A stretch of 64,000 nucleotides of DNA from Holacanthus passer (taxonomy: Eukaryota; Chordata; Actinopteri; Pomacanthidae), in assembly GCA_025331565.1 (NCBI GenBank), contig JAFREQ010000008.1:1-64000 (forward strand), written 5' to 3'. Of the stretch, positions 13,310 to 25,180 are shown one piece after another. Each line of letters starts with the position of its first letter. The first letter of the stretch is position 1. The notes beneath the pieces are model-generated. The model was not told the origin of the DNA. It searched no databases and saw nothing but the letters and a program-made list of their open reading frames with translations. The position numbers and the translations under genes were made by a program.

Positions 13310-13790
13310 AAATGTCACAGAATTTAATCTACAGGATTTGTGTATATGGGTACGAATTGTCCATTTTTTTCATTATTGTCTTTCGTGCCTGCACCATGTT
13401 TCTTTGAGTGGATGAAACATTATTTTGCAGGATTGTGACACCAGAATTTAAGGTTCATGTCCATTCTGTGGTTAGGTTTAGGCAACAAAAGCACCTTTGG
13501 TTTCAGTCAGGAAAAGATCTTTTAAGTTTGTGAAATACCCACAAAATGTTATCAATAGGATTCTCTGTGGATGAGGTTAGAGAAATGTTAATTTAAAAAA
13601 AAATGGTTTGTAGAATAGTCACAAAATTTAATCTGTAGGATTCATGTACACAGACACAAATTTTCTTTTTGATGTTCGTGCTGAGCAACATGAAAAATTG
13701 GACAATCTCTGCCCATGTACCCAAATCCTATTTATTATTTCATGACTATTTCACAAACTTCCGAGATACTGGTTTGCAATATACAACTTG
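13310..13790. mobile_element. MITE-like inverted repeat element
   Basis: The arm at about 13325-13372 (AGGATTTGTGTATATGGGTA ... TTGTCCATTTTTTTCAT) matches the reverse complement of 13687-13750. A related direct copy of the outer part lies at 13618-13680 (ATTTAATCTGTAGGATTC). This fits a non-autonomous palindromic transposon with internal rearrangement. Confidence 0.6.
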
Positions 13791-14046
13791 AAGCAGCAAG
13801 AAACAAAAAAACGTTAAAATGAGCACAGTAAAAAATTTTACATAAAAGCTTTGTCAAGCAACAACTCATCCAGACCCGCCTACATATGTTTGCATGTTTA
13901 AAACCAAGGATCAGTTCATGTCAATACAGTAAAATGTGTGTGTGTAACACTAGAGTGACACAATGAACGACAGCAGCAGCTGAACAAACTGAGCGAAGTG
14001 AAGTAAAGTCACTTAGTCTTTGTCACTTCTTGTCTTCAGAGCTCGG

Positions 14047-14100
14047 CAGTGGTGGAAAGTGACTAAGCACATTTACTCAAGGACTGTACTTAAGAGCAAG
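14047..14100 (+). mobile_element. terminal fragment of the CAGTGGTGG element family
   Basis: Begins CAGTGGTGGAAAGTGACTAA and continues with an ACTTAAG-rich stretch. This is the reverse complement of the far ends of the copies at 52465-52928 and 53369-54120. The other end is missing. Confidence 0.6.
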
Positions 14101-14104
14101 TTTA

Positions 14105-14330
14105 AAGAAGTTTGAAGACTGAGTTGTTAGCAGCTCCACTAAGGAAACATTTCCCCTCTGACCTTCTCTGGTTCATTCAAATTACTGTAAATTACTGTTT
14201 GAAGCCAATAGAGATACAAATATTCAACATTTACCAACAAGCAAAGATTAAAGTCCCAACAATTAGATCAGCAGATTAGATCCAACAATTACACAGAGTT
14301 TTGTAGCAAGATTTAGTTTTTCTTCTTGTG
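14105..14330 (+). mobile_element. partial copy of the CAGTGGTTCCCAACC element family
   Basis: Shares with 22586-22905 the run GAGTTGTTAGCAG(C/T)TCCAC, a TTTTCCC-like tract, an AGAGATA(A/C)AA block with CAAATATT, and GCAAAGATT. Both termini are missing here. Confidence 0.55.
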
Positions 14331-14361
14331 TCTCATTAATCAATTAACTGCTCCAACACAA

Positions 14362-14414
14362 GAATTTCCCAGTTTGAGACAAATAAAGTACATCTATCTA
14401 TCTAACTATCTGTC
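14362..14414 (+). mobile_element. non-LTR retrotransposon 3' tail (CTAT repeats)
   Basis: AATTTCCCAGTTTGAGACAA, then AATAAAGTA and CTATCTAT repeats. The same 3'-end design occurs at 18001-18072, 24566-24620 (minus strand) and 59850-59911. Only the tail is present. Confidence 0.6.
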
Positions 14415-17250
14415 GAGCACTCAGATTGATCATGTGTCCCTTTAATGGGGCCAAACTTGGACTAAACCACTGGACTAAACTAAAAACCTAAGCTTGTTAA
14501 ACTAGTAATTACTCACCTGCTAAGTGGTAGTATATTTTTAGTGTGTACTTATTTCTTCTTCCCTCTCTAGCACATTTATTTCCTTGTCCTGTGGGGGGAA
14601 AAATAGAGGTCATGTTATATGTGGAGGAATGTTTTAAAAGCAATTTTTGTACAAACTCAATATTATATAAGACATATATATGATACATGCAATATGAGGC
14701 CAACCATGAAAACAGAGACTCATCTTTGATATTTGTATGAACAGCCAGCTGTCCGCAGTCTGTTCAACTAATCTAACCGTTTCCTGGCTTTCGACTCAAA
14801 TTTACCGACTATATATGAGACTGATACCAATCAATCTACGTAACTCTCAACAAAGAATTCATCTTATGATTTTCCAATTTTGACTTGACTTGATTCAGTG
14901 TTAATGTTATCATGTAAGTGGTACCTATGGCACAGATCAATGTTTAGCATGTTGGTATATTAAGTTAACGTCAAAGTGCAGATGAAGTATTTGATAAGTG
15001 GAATTTTTGATCCCTTGCTGGTACCAAGTGGAAGGACGGAGGATTTATGCTTTAGAGAACCTGAACGTCTGCGCAAACTTTCAACACAATCCAACCCTTT
15101 ATTAATAATAACCCATTCCCAGGTTGTCAAATACCAATATTTTGTCATCCTGGTGCCTCATACAGACGTTTGGGGTACGCTGTATGTCTGTATGAGCGGC
15201 TGAGGGTTGTAACAAAACGTTAGTATTTGAGGGCCTGGGAATGAGAACAGTCTTGGCAATCCCTCCAATAGATGTTGGGATTTTACACTGTGAAGGAAAT
15301 TGCTGCACTGATGGACCAGTAGTCAAACAGATGGACTGACAGACCAGCATCACCAACCCTAGAGCCATGCCGCTGGCAAGGCTGAAGAAGAAAAACACAG
15401 CCGTACTGTGACAAAGACAAAGTCAGGTCCCAGACCTTACAACACACACAGGAAGGAGGTCGTGTGAGGGATAAAGAGCTCATCACATTCATAAATCCAA
15501 CTTAATTCAACTGTCTAATCAGTGTTCTGCTAACGGCCTCTTTCACACATATTTTCATATGTTATCGTATCAGTGCTTGATCATCGCAGATGGGAAACTT
15601 GTCGTGCTTCCCCTCGTAACCACAGAGAAACATCAATGCATATTTGAGGTTGTGTTGATAAAGAAACAACAGTAAATGTTTATTTTCACATCTCAAAGAG
15701 GAAAGAACGGCTGCACGATTAACATCTCCAAAGCCAATATAATAAAGGTTTGTGAAGGGTTTTTCTCTCCTGTAATTAGTGGACAGGATGTGGTGATGGA
15801 AAACACATAGTGACTGTATCCAAACAACCTTTCAGTGAACTTTACACAGAAATGTCACAGTCTAACACATAGCTACTGAGGGCTAATGAAGAAATGAGGG
15901 AAAATACAAAAGCATCATTCGGATTTTATCTATAAGTCAACATAAATACAGACAAAAAAACATGTCACTTATATGGTTAAAGAAATCTAACTGTACCTTT
16001 TAATGCATGTGTCAATTATAATATTGTAAAGAGAAACAAGTGTTGATATCAGCAGCTTACAGCACTGAATAGAGAACAAAACAGCAGCAATAGCAACATC
16101 CAAACTTTGCTTTATTATTTTAGCTATTGTATTTTCAGTTTTGTACTGTAATACAAAATATCCAAATAATTTTATGCATGTTGAGATATGGTATCTTTAA
16201 ATAGGATATATGCAAATTTTCTTATTGATGATTTATGATATATTTTTGAGATGCTGCACAAGAACTTTACTGCTTGAATAAATTGCTGTTGCTTATTTTA
16301 GTGGGGACACTGTAAGTCATGTCCACAACACTGATGTAAACACTGACTAAAGTACGTCTTTATCTCTTGGTTTTTATTCACACTAAAGAAGATAACTTTA
16401 CTTTAATGAAACCAGTTATCCATTGTTCTCAGATATTCTTGTTATTCTCAATAGAGAAACTGTCACTGAAAGTATGTTGCATGAAAAACAAAAGTGAATC
16501 CCGAGTTTTTAACAGACAAAGACTAAAACAAAGAGACAACACAAATGTGATCTGTCCATAATTACTGGACAGTAGAATGACAGGAAGACATCAACATTTG
16601 CTGTTCACTTTTTTATCTGAAGGGCACCACAGTCTGACTGCGATCACTGCTTCATGTTTGACTCAATCTCAGTCCTTGAATCGCATCGGACACGACACAG
16701 CGCGGCCGATGCGCTTTACAACAGAAAAGATAAATCACTTTGGACATTACGATGCAAACTGGAGCAGAAGGTTGCCTGTTCTCTAATCAAAGTCCTCTGA
16801 GACCGGGGTGGACGGCACTTTATTGGAGAAGAAGCTGTATCTTTTCTGAATAACAGTTTGATATCTTACTTATGCACGACCCATTGTTATATAATTGCCA
16901 CGTAATTTTCCAACCTCGGTGCACATAGTATGTAAATGTTGGTACCTGAGGGAGATCGCTATGTAAGTGTGCAAAAGGCCATCCAGCAGCAAAGCTATTG
17001 GGAAAAGGAAAGCCTCCTGATTAGCATGGAGATCGAAAGCGCTGCTGTGGAGCCAAACTTGAGCTAATCCCACAGCGGCAGGTTGGGTCGCCACCTCCCA
17101 AACAAACCCCATGAATGGTCACATAGGAAGAACCAGAAAGACGTCCGTTCAAACATTTGATAAAGCGCATCAAAAATGGATGAAATACCGACAACTCGGT
17201 TGGTGTTATCCACCAAGATAATTAAGTGGCTCTAAACTATAGATGAGCCC
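14415..17250. other. no gene seen
   Basis: No conserved protein or RNA gene on either strand. AT-rich, without a repeat family I can name. Confidence 0.55.
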
Positions 17251-17339
17251 GCGGTGCAGCCTGCAGGAAAAACGCCAACACATCAGATGAACATAATGAA
17301 CCTTTTGCAGCAAGTAGCATATGTCAGAGGACACAATGC

Positions 17340-18245
17340 CAGCAGTTGTTTGTGTAAGCGGAGTAGCAGAAATACAAGGGATGGACCCAAATGTAAACAC
17401 CAGAGAGAGAACTGGAGCAGTTCAATGATATTTATTCAGCAAAATCAAAAGACTTACAGGGTGGTCGGCCAGGCAAGGGTCAAAACCAGGGTTGGCAAAT
17501 CCAGATGGGCAAACAAAGCCAAACAGAAGCAGGCAAAAATCCAAAGCCCAATGATGCTCCTGGGGAACAAAACACAAAATCCAAACACAAAGAGGATTCG
17601 AGGAATTGAGACTAGGAAGAGCTGGAAACTAGGTACAAGGTCAAACTGGCGAAGAGAGACGGGGACATAGAGAATAAATGATGTCACTACACTATTTCTT
17701 AGATCATTACTATGCAATATTTAATTTTGCGTCACATTTCATTTCAATTCATCATTTTCAAATGTATCTGTCTATAGTGTATATATTGTTTTCATATTCT
17801 CATATTTCATATTTCTTTTGTTAATTTGTTAATACCTTCTAGCCTGGTTTGCACTGTTAATACTTGTATTTATTATAGTTGAAGTGTTAATACTTTTTAT
17901 TCTAGTTAAATTGTTGATACTTTTTTACTAGTTAAATTGTTGATACTTTTTTATACTTCTCTTGTTTATATTGTTTACCTACTATTTATCTTGCTGCTGT
18001 AACACTGTAAATTTCCCCATTGTGGGACTAATAAAGGAATACCTTATCTTATCTTATCTTGTCTTATCTTAAATAACCAAGGAGAAAAGGATAACAGGTG
18101 AAATCGATCAACAAGGGCTAGAAAAAAGAGAACGTCGAGAAGTAAAAACAGCTGAACACACACACCAAAAACTCTCTTTACTCTATCAAAATAAAACAGG
18201 AAACGACTCAACTAAAAATCCAAAATCATCCCTGAAGTGATGAGG
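17340..18245. mobile_element. fish interspersed repeat interrupted by a LINE 3' end
   Basis: 17370-17680 and 18073-18240 look like two halves of one fish repeat (TTTATTCAGCAAAATCAAAA with CAGGGTGGTCGGCCAGGCAA in the first half; CAGGTGAAATCGATCAA with an AAACAGGAAACGACTC part in the second). Between them, about 17690-18072, is an AT-rich segment ending AATTTCCCCATTGTGGGACT, AATAAAGG and TTATC-type repeats, which is a non-LTR retrotransposon 3' end. A 138-residue plus-strand frame here is a by-product of the repeat. Confidence 0.55.
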
Positions 18246-19330
18246 TGCAATGTCAAACCAATATTTACATCAGTTCAAAATTCATGTAAAAACAGCAGCA
18301 TTTCACAGAACGACTCAAAGAGCAGCTGTGCTCCTACATCTCAACTTTGAATCACACGCGTTTCTGAAATCGATGCAGGACTTTGTACAACATGTAGTTT
18401 GCCTCATTGCTCATATCTCATAATACCTGTCAGACAAATGCAGCAGCGATACGCCCACGGCACGAGGAGGCCTGCTGTGTCGAGGTTTCTAACAATACAT
18501 CCCTGCAGCCACATGAGCTCCAGCTGAATTCATTCATCTTTAATGGCACGCACACACACAACTTAAGTTTCTGATGCAATTATTGCCCGTACACCTCATG
18601 CAGATATTTGAGCATTACTTCTGTATCCCGCTGTTCCCGGTTTTAAATAGCCTCTAATGAATCGTTGCTTCCAAGCCTGCCCCTCCACCTTTGACATGAG
18701 TTATGTGTTGTGGTGGTTATGAGAGCACGCTGCCAGGATTCATCAGACGGGGCGATTATTGCCTCTTTCAGTTTAATCTGGCTCGGCCATGGCCTTAAAT
18801 GTTGCACTGAGATTGCGTGGAGGTGTTAGAAAGTTGGACAAGTTGTTTTTTTTCCCCCTTCTCCCTCTGCCTCTCGCTTTGTCTGCACGTTGACCCACCG
18901 AGCAGTGAATCTGGTTGAGCACAGATTTCCTCAGCTTCTAAAAGGTAACACTGATAATACATGGTGCACTTTTTGTATACTTTTTGAATTTTTTTTTTTT
19001 TTTTTGTACTTTATTCCTACTAATAAACCTTTATTTTTAGAGATAATCAGCAGCTCATCTGTGAACGTCCATCTGTGAACATCAAAGCTTACTTCTCACT
19101 TTCTGTTTTTAGAAGATGAGATTTTCATGCGTGCCAAATCTTGGAACTTTGGACCTTAAACAATAAATGGAAAACCTACCTATACTCAAAAGGCATAAAA
19201 CAATTTTTAAAAGAAAGAGACCTGATCCAAAAGAGACCCACCCACAACCAGACTTGACCCAAATAGAGGATAATAAGACCTGGTTGACCTGAACACATGA
19301 TATTAAACTTACCTGAATAAGACATGGTTG
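18246..19330. other. no gene seen
   Basis: Nothing recognised. A T run lies near 18989-19005. An AT-rich reading frame at 18890-19078 shows no family signature. Confidence 0.55.
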
Positions 19331-19600
19331 TAAAACCCTGATTCCAAAAAAGTTGGGACGCCCTGTAAAACATGAATAAAAACAGAATGTAATCATTTGC
19401 AAACAAAATGTATGATTCCTGAGACGATGTAGTAATCTCCTTCATACAATCATGTGTTTGACAAAGTACTGAACCTCTTTTTTTCCCCTTTTCCCAACTT
19501 ACTTGAAACGTGTTGCTGGCATCAAATTCAGAATAAGCAGATATTTACAAAAATCAATGATGTTGTGACAATTTTTTAGACAATAATTTTAGAAGAAAGG
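19331..19600 (+). mobile_element. truncated DNA transposon (same family as 21044)
   Basis: Begins ACCCTGATTCCAAAAAAGTT and continues TGTAAAACATGAATAAAAAC, then later GAAACGTGTTGCTGGCATCA and AATAAGCAGATATTTAC. These match, in order, the copy at 21044-21574. The middle is shortened by about 140 bp and the right terminal repeat is absent. Confidence 0.75.
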
Positions 19601-20069
19601 TGAATATAAGTACAGTAAAAACAGGGTTCAGTGAAACAGCATTCTGTGAATTCTGCAGCCTGTTTGAAGCAGCACAGCCACAGATGGTGAGAGAAGTGCA
19701 GCTCAAGGTGAAACACGCAAGGTGTGAAACCTCCCATTTAAATGCGAGAGAAAAGAGATTGGTGATTTGTTAAAATATGCAGGAGCCTCACTGTTATGCT
19801 GCTTTCGAAATGGCAAGTAAAAAAAAAAAACGGTTAAAGCGAAGTGGATTTTAAGATGCAGCTTTAATTCAGCGAGTATATTTCAGGTATTGTTAAATAA
19901 CGATGGATGCAAAAAAAGACTCTCACTGATGTGGTGATTGTCAGCAGATGTATTTTTTATTTTGTCTGCTCATCCAGAGTCATACTGTAACATGCATTAT
20001 ATCCTGCATTATAACACAGCGTTCAGGTCAAGTACATGCATCAAATATATGTATGTAATGCACTTGTCT

Positions 20070-20275
20070 CCTTTTTTTTTTTTTTTTTTTTTTTTTTACT
20101 GCTGCTCAATGTCTTTTAACTGTCTGTTTTTATTATCACAATCTTATTATTTTAATCTTATTTTGAATTATTTTTATTCTACTGCACTTGCACTAATTCA
20201 TTCCACTGTATATGTGCTTACAGATATAGATGGAATGACAATGGATGAACTTGAAACTTGAAACTTAAATAAACT
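20070..20275 (+). mobile_element. retrotransposon-like 3' end with CTTGAAA repeats
   Basis: A 27-nt T run is followed by an AT-rich stretch with CTACTGCACTTGCACTAATT, GGAATGACAATGGATG and a tail of CTTGAAACTTGAAACTT. This tail design is typical of fish non-LTR elements. Only the 3' end is seen. Confidence 0.5.
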
Positions 20276-21043
20276 GCAACATGAATCACTGAGTTAAAAA
20301 AGAGACACAAAACAAACATATTCATGTAAAAAAATTGTTGCATGATTTCAACATTCGCCACAGGCTCAGTTTGTGAAGGTTTGGTGAGTCTCTTCTAAAT
20401 TACAGCTCAGGTAGAATGAGCCACAATTATTTTGTAAATCACAAACAACAGTAATTATAGTTCTGTTAACAATGTGACATTTATTATAGGGAAAAAAAAA
20501 AAAGTTTCTGACAGGCTAAATGGATGTTCCTTTCCAGAATCTCTCAGATGTCAGCTTGTTGTTGGTCCCAGTGAAGGTGTGATCAGGTCTGCTGCAGATG
20601 TGATGAGCTTTATTGGACACACCTGCAGCTGCAGGCGCTGATATAATGTACACTTTGATTCACGCTGTTTGCTTTAACATCAAACCGGTGCTGCTGCGTT
20701 CTTTCATTAATTTGAGCCACGATGAAGAGTTACATCAGATCCTGCTAATGAGTTTGTGTCTCCCATGTTACTGATTACAGAAGGACGGGGATAATTTGTT
20801 TACACCACCTTTATCTTCATGTCCAGGAAAACTGTCGCTTGTTCATGTAGAAGTTAGCTGTACGTTTAATTTCCTGACATCACTGCTTCACAGCTTGTTT
20901 TCTATCAGCTTTAATGTTTATACTCACAAACATTGGTTAATTAGATAATAATAACGGCATTATTAATCCTTTACATTTGTCTAGATGTCTCATATTATTC
21001 AGTGGATTAAGAAATTTGGGTTCAACTACAGCCTAATAAATTA
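20276..21043. other. no gene seen
   Basis: No recognised gene, RNA or repeat family. Confidence 0.55.
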
Positions 21044-22309
21044 TACAACCCCAATTCCAAAAAGTTGGGTTGTTGTGTAAAACAAATAAAAACAGGATGC
21101 AATCATTTGCACAGAAACTGCGTTTGCTGACAAGTTTTATAAAGTGTTCCTGAGTCCATGTATTAATCTCCTTTATACAACCATGTGTTTGACAAAGTGT
21201 TGAACCTCTCTCCATCCTCGCTTGTGAACGACTGAGTCTTTCCAGGATGAACCTTTCATACCCAATCATGATACTATCACCTGTTACCAATGAACCTGTT
21301 TACCTGTGGAATGATCCAAACAGGTGTTTTTGGATCAGTCCACAACTTTCACAGTCTTTTGTTGCTCCTGTCCCAACTTGTTTGAAACATGTTGCTGCCA
21401 TCAAATTCAGAATAAGCAGATATTTACAAAAATCAATGAGGTTGATGAGGTCAAACATTAAATATATTGTCTTTGTACTGATTTCAATTGAGCATTTTTC
21501 AAAAAGCACAATTATCACATTCTGTTTTGTTTATGTCTTACACAGCCTCCCGAAATTTTAGAAGTTGATGTTGTTGTCACAGTTCTGCCTGCTAGGCCTC
21601 TGTGTAGTTTTTGTTTAGCCTTTAGTTTTTGTTTAGCCTTTAGTTTTTCACCATGTCACTTTCTTACCTGCCACAGTTCTGTCCAGTGTTTCAGCCTTTC
21701 TGCCTTTCAGTTTAGTTTCAGTCTCTGTTCTTACCCTGTCAGTTTTGTCTTAGTTCTGTTAGTTATAGTCTTGTCTTGTCGTAGTCTTGTCATGTTGTGT
21801 GTCCTAGTTGTTTCTTAGTTCTATGTTGTAGTTTTCTGTCTTGGTTTTCTGTCTGTGTTCTTTGTCATAGTTCTCTGTTACAGCCCTGTTATGTTTTAGT
21901 TCAGCCTGCCTTAGTTCTGTCTTGGTTTACCTGTTATAGTTGTCACTCCTCACCTGCCATACTCACTCTGCCTCACCTTACCTACCTGCCACTCCCATCT
22001 CATCACACGCCCCTACTCCCAGCTGCACTCTATCTGTAATCAGGACTCTATTTAAACCACCTTACCTCACTCACCCTTTGCCGGATTGTTCCTTTCTTTT
22101 CCTCATGTTAGATTCATCGATGCTCATCAGTTTTTTTTTGACTTGTACCTGTTTTTCTTTGATGAGACCTGTTTTGGACATCACTGGACATAACCCTGTT
22201 GTGAGTTTTTGTTAATTGAGATTTTGTTTGCCTTTCTATTAAAAGACGTATTTTTGGCCAATCCGAGTGTTTGCGCTTGAGTCCTTCCCCACTCCCCTTC
22301 ACAGTTGTA
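21044..22309 (+). mobile_element. DNA transposon with terminal inverted repeats, split by an LTR
   Basis: The left end is TACAACCCCAATTCCAAAAA. The right end, read across the inserted LTR, is a diverged inverse of the left end (ACACAGCCTCCCGAAATTTT, AGAAGTTGATGTTGT, then A). The body without the LTR is about 535 bp and encodes nothing, so the element is non-autonomous. It shares its interior with the copy at 19331. Superfamily not assigned with confidence. Confidence 0.75.
21575..22303 (+). mobile_element. solo LTR (729 bp) with 5-bp target duplication
   Basis: It begins TGTCACAG and ends TTCACA (TG...CA). It is flanked by GTTGT on both sides (21570-21574 and 22304-22308), the 5-bp duplication expected of Gypsy-type LTR retrotransposons. 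Inside are a TATA-like CTATTTAAACC (22048-22058) and a poly(A)-like ATTAAA (22238-22243), in plus-strand order. No internal retroelement genes are present, so this is a solo LTR left by recombination. Confidence 0.85.
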
Positions 22310-22585
22310 GCAAATGGACGCATTGTTATACATCGTAATACCAGAAGTTGAACCTTTTTATTTGAACTCATGATTTAAAATTACCTGTTGTTGTGCACAT
22401 GTAAAAGCATGGTTTCATGAGGTAAGACCAAATGTTAAAAATCACTTAGCATCATTGACCGAGTAACTGGAAGTGTCTGCACTGTCTTTTACAGATGAGT
22501 TAAAGCACTAAAACAGCCTTTCTGTTGCAAAATGTCTCAGTCTTTATCTATTATCCATTGAGGTTTTGGTAAATGTGTAGCCAGA

Positions 22586-22905
22586 CAGTCCTTCCCAACC
22601 TTTTTGGTTTGTGGTCCCTTATATAAAAGTGGTTTTTGGTTTGGGCCTCTTAACACATTTCAGAAGTCAGTGAGTTGTTAGCAGTTCCACCAAAAGAGAT
22701 TTTCCCTTCTTAGATGGTTTCATTGAAATTGTAATTAATCTGAGGCTCAAAGAGATAAAACCCTCAAATATTTAAAAAAAAAAAAGCAAAGATTCAGTTC
22801 AAGTCAATCAAATTTGTATAGCAGGACTTTTTTTCTTCCTTCCAATCCCCATTATTACATCTCGCGACCCCTCAGATTTATTTTGTGACCTTTTGGGAAC
22901 CACTT
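22586..22905 (+). mobile_element. MITE of the CAGTGGTTCCCAACC family
   Basis: The left end CAGTCCTTCCCAACC and right end GGGAACCACTT are near-inverse termini. The 320-bp interior is non-coding and matches a very common fish element known to me (hAT-like non-autonomous). It shares its interior with 14105-14330. Confidence 0.75.
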
Positions 22906-24289
22906 GGGAACACATGAATTTCAAAATAAAAGTATTTCAGAAGATGGTATGCAGACAGGAAATACAAGCATGAGAATCAGCCAGTGAACAAAAATAAGGA
23001 AAAATGAACATACATGTGGAAAAAATGGAAAACCTAAAATTTCAAAATGCATGAAGATTAATATATTCATCAAGATGACCACAAATCATCATTTAATACT
23101 AATGAACTAATACCCTTATGTGATCACTTCCTATCTAATTGTTCATAAAAGAATTAAGAAGAAGCCCAACATGTATGAATCATCTCATTATATGGCGCGG
23201 CGAGCCGACTGACAGACTCTTCCATTACACCGTTAACCACAGTGGATCTTTTGTACAGTACTCAGCAGTGAGGATTTGCTGAGGGAGCACCGCAGTCTTT
23301 TTAAAAGGCAGGGAAAATAAGAGATGGTTCAAATAGGCTTTCTTTCTTTCTCCCACTGACAGTCATTTGTGCTGCAGTGTGAAGCTGTTGATGGTTTGGC
23401 TATTACAGCCACACAGTGCTGGTAGAAGAAGCATTGGCTGTTGTTTCATGGCAGTCCAAATAGGTTTGCTTTCTTCTTCTAACAGTCATAATAGAGGCAA
23501 TGCACTGCTTTGCTGCAAGACTGACAAAATGCCAAGAATGGAAATATGGTCACATTTGATATTCACATCATGATGACGGTGTTTAGTGTTGAAGATCGGT
23601 GTTGTAGTTGATGCAGAAAGTTAATATCTGGTCTTGTGATTTTGACTTTCTTTTCTTGCTCTCCTGTCAGTAAATGTGGTTTAAATTACTTAGTGCAACA
23701 TACGGCATAATTACTCCCAATTTACTGTGTAATTATGTGTACTGAGGGTGCACCATCGTACACAGCGATATATACATGTAAAGGAGCCATTTTCATCTTA
23801 AACAGGGATTGAAACTGTTTCACCATAAATGCATCACGACTTTCTGTGGGTGGACGGCGCACTTTTTATTTTTTTCACCCCTGCCCTGCAGACAACCAGA
23901 GTCCACCGCCGCTATGACCTGCTGAGCAACAATCTGACATTTGGGAAGACTTTCAAGATAATTTATACTGTAAATATTTTAAATTAAAGGGTATTCATTC
24001 TAATATGAGCATAAACATCCTTGAGAGCAGGTCACAGGTGGTCGGCAGCAGGCTTCTATGGAGATGTTGTTAAGGATCCTATAGAGATGTTTAGCAAAGA
24101 AAATGTGTTTGTCTGTGGTTTTGGCTTTAGGTCTTGATGCAAGTTGAAATAGTTTGAAGTTTACTGTTACAAGAGACGAGTTTGAAAGTTATGAAATGAC
24201 CCATAGGTCATGGAATTATATTTTAATTTTGATATTGTGAAATGACTTCCATGTTTTTCAGTGACTGTACTGTTTGTGTCCTGTGACAG
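22906..24289. other. no gene seen
   Basis: No conserved gene. A GC-rich block at 23850-23940 follows an acceptor-like CCCTGCAG but has no supporting coding signal. Confidence 0.5.
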
Positions 24290-24459
24290 TGACGGGACAT
24301 AAAGTCGATCATCTGCCTCGGCTGTGAGATGAAGACTCCGGAGAAACTTCATCATAACTATACTCCATGACACCAGTGACCAGCACCATGTGTAAGAACA
24401 GAAACCTGAACCACCAGGCTGATGAAGGTCCCTGTACGTCCAACGTTGGACCTCATACT
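24290..24459 (+). other. candidate exon of an unknown spliced transcript
   Basis: A pyrimidine-containing acceptor (CTGTGACAG) precedes position 24290, and the strong donor ACT-GTAAGT follows at 24459/24460. An open frame from ATG at 24367 (MTPVTSTMCKN...) covers 31 codons to the donor. An acceptor GTCATTCAG at 25159 would join in frame and reach a stop at 25178-25180, giving a 37-residue peptide that I do not recognise. This may be chance or a long non-coding RNA. Confidence 0.2.
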
Positions 24460-24565
24460 GTAAGTCGACCTATTTTTCAACATACACTGTAACATACAGG
24501 CTACAGCATGTTCCTAACAATACTCTTCTGTTTCATCCAAAACACAAATGTACCTTGTAGTTATT

Positions 24566-24620
24566 TAAGATAAGATAAACCTTTATTCGTCCCTCAATTG
24601 GGAAATTCACAGTTTAGTAT
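24566..24620 (-). mobile_element. non-LTR retrotransposon 3' tail, minus strand
   Basis: On the minus strand it reads AATTTCCCAATTGAGGGACG, AATAAAGG and TTATCTTATCTTA. This is the same design as at 18001-18072 but in opposite orientation. The element body may continue rightwards to about 24700. Confidence 0.6.
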
Positions 24621-25180
24621 TCACATTCATGTAGTTTGCCTGTCCTCATTTTTTATCATCTGTAGCTTCAAGTATTGACAAGTAGTATATGATCATTTTG
24701 AAATAAATCATAGCAGATTCAATAAATGCTATGTAGAACTAATTATCACATCTTCCTCCAAACAAGAGTGTTGCTACTCAGTAGTTAAAAAAATATATAT
24801 CTACAGTATAAACTCTTTTTAAGTTCCCAGATAGTTATCCCCTTATTCCATAACTTTACATCTTGTTTCCTTGTACCTACATGTAAGTATTGGTATATGC
24901 ATGTATAGGAAATATTAGTAGTTTTATAAATGAATAACACGGTTGATTTTTGTTCTTCTTCAGTCAGTCTTGAATGTTTCATAGGTAATGTTAACTTTGG
25001 GAAGTAAATATTTACTTAATTTTATTATTATTAATGACGTGGTGTTTTGTTATAGCTAAATAAACATACAGATAAATGATAAAACTATGCATTAATTCTG
25101 CAGGAACACATTGTTGTTATGTAATAATGGCCGATAAAAACTTATTCTGTGTCATTCAGCCCGACAATAGTCACCACTGA

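Noticed and set aside
17254..17670. 138-codon plus-strand reading frame
   Set aside because: It lies wholly in an interspersed repeat, is low in hydrophobic structure, and has no recognised motif.
21797..22215. Cysteine/serine-rich reading frames
   Set aside because: They lie in the non-coding solo LTR, whose pyrimidine-rich sequence yields such frames by chance.
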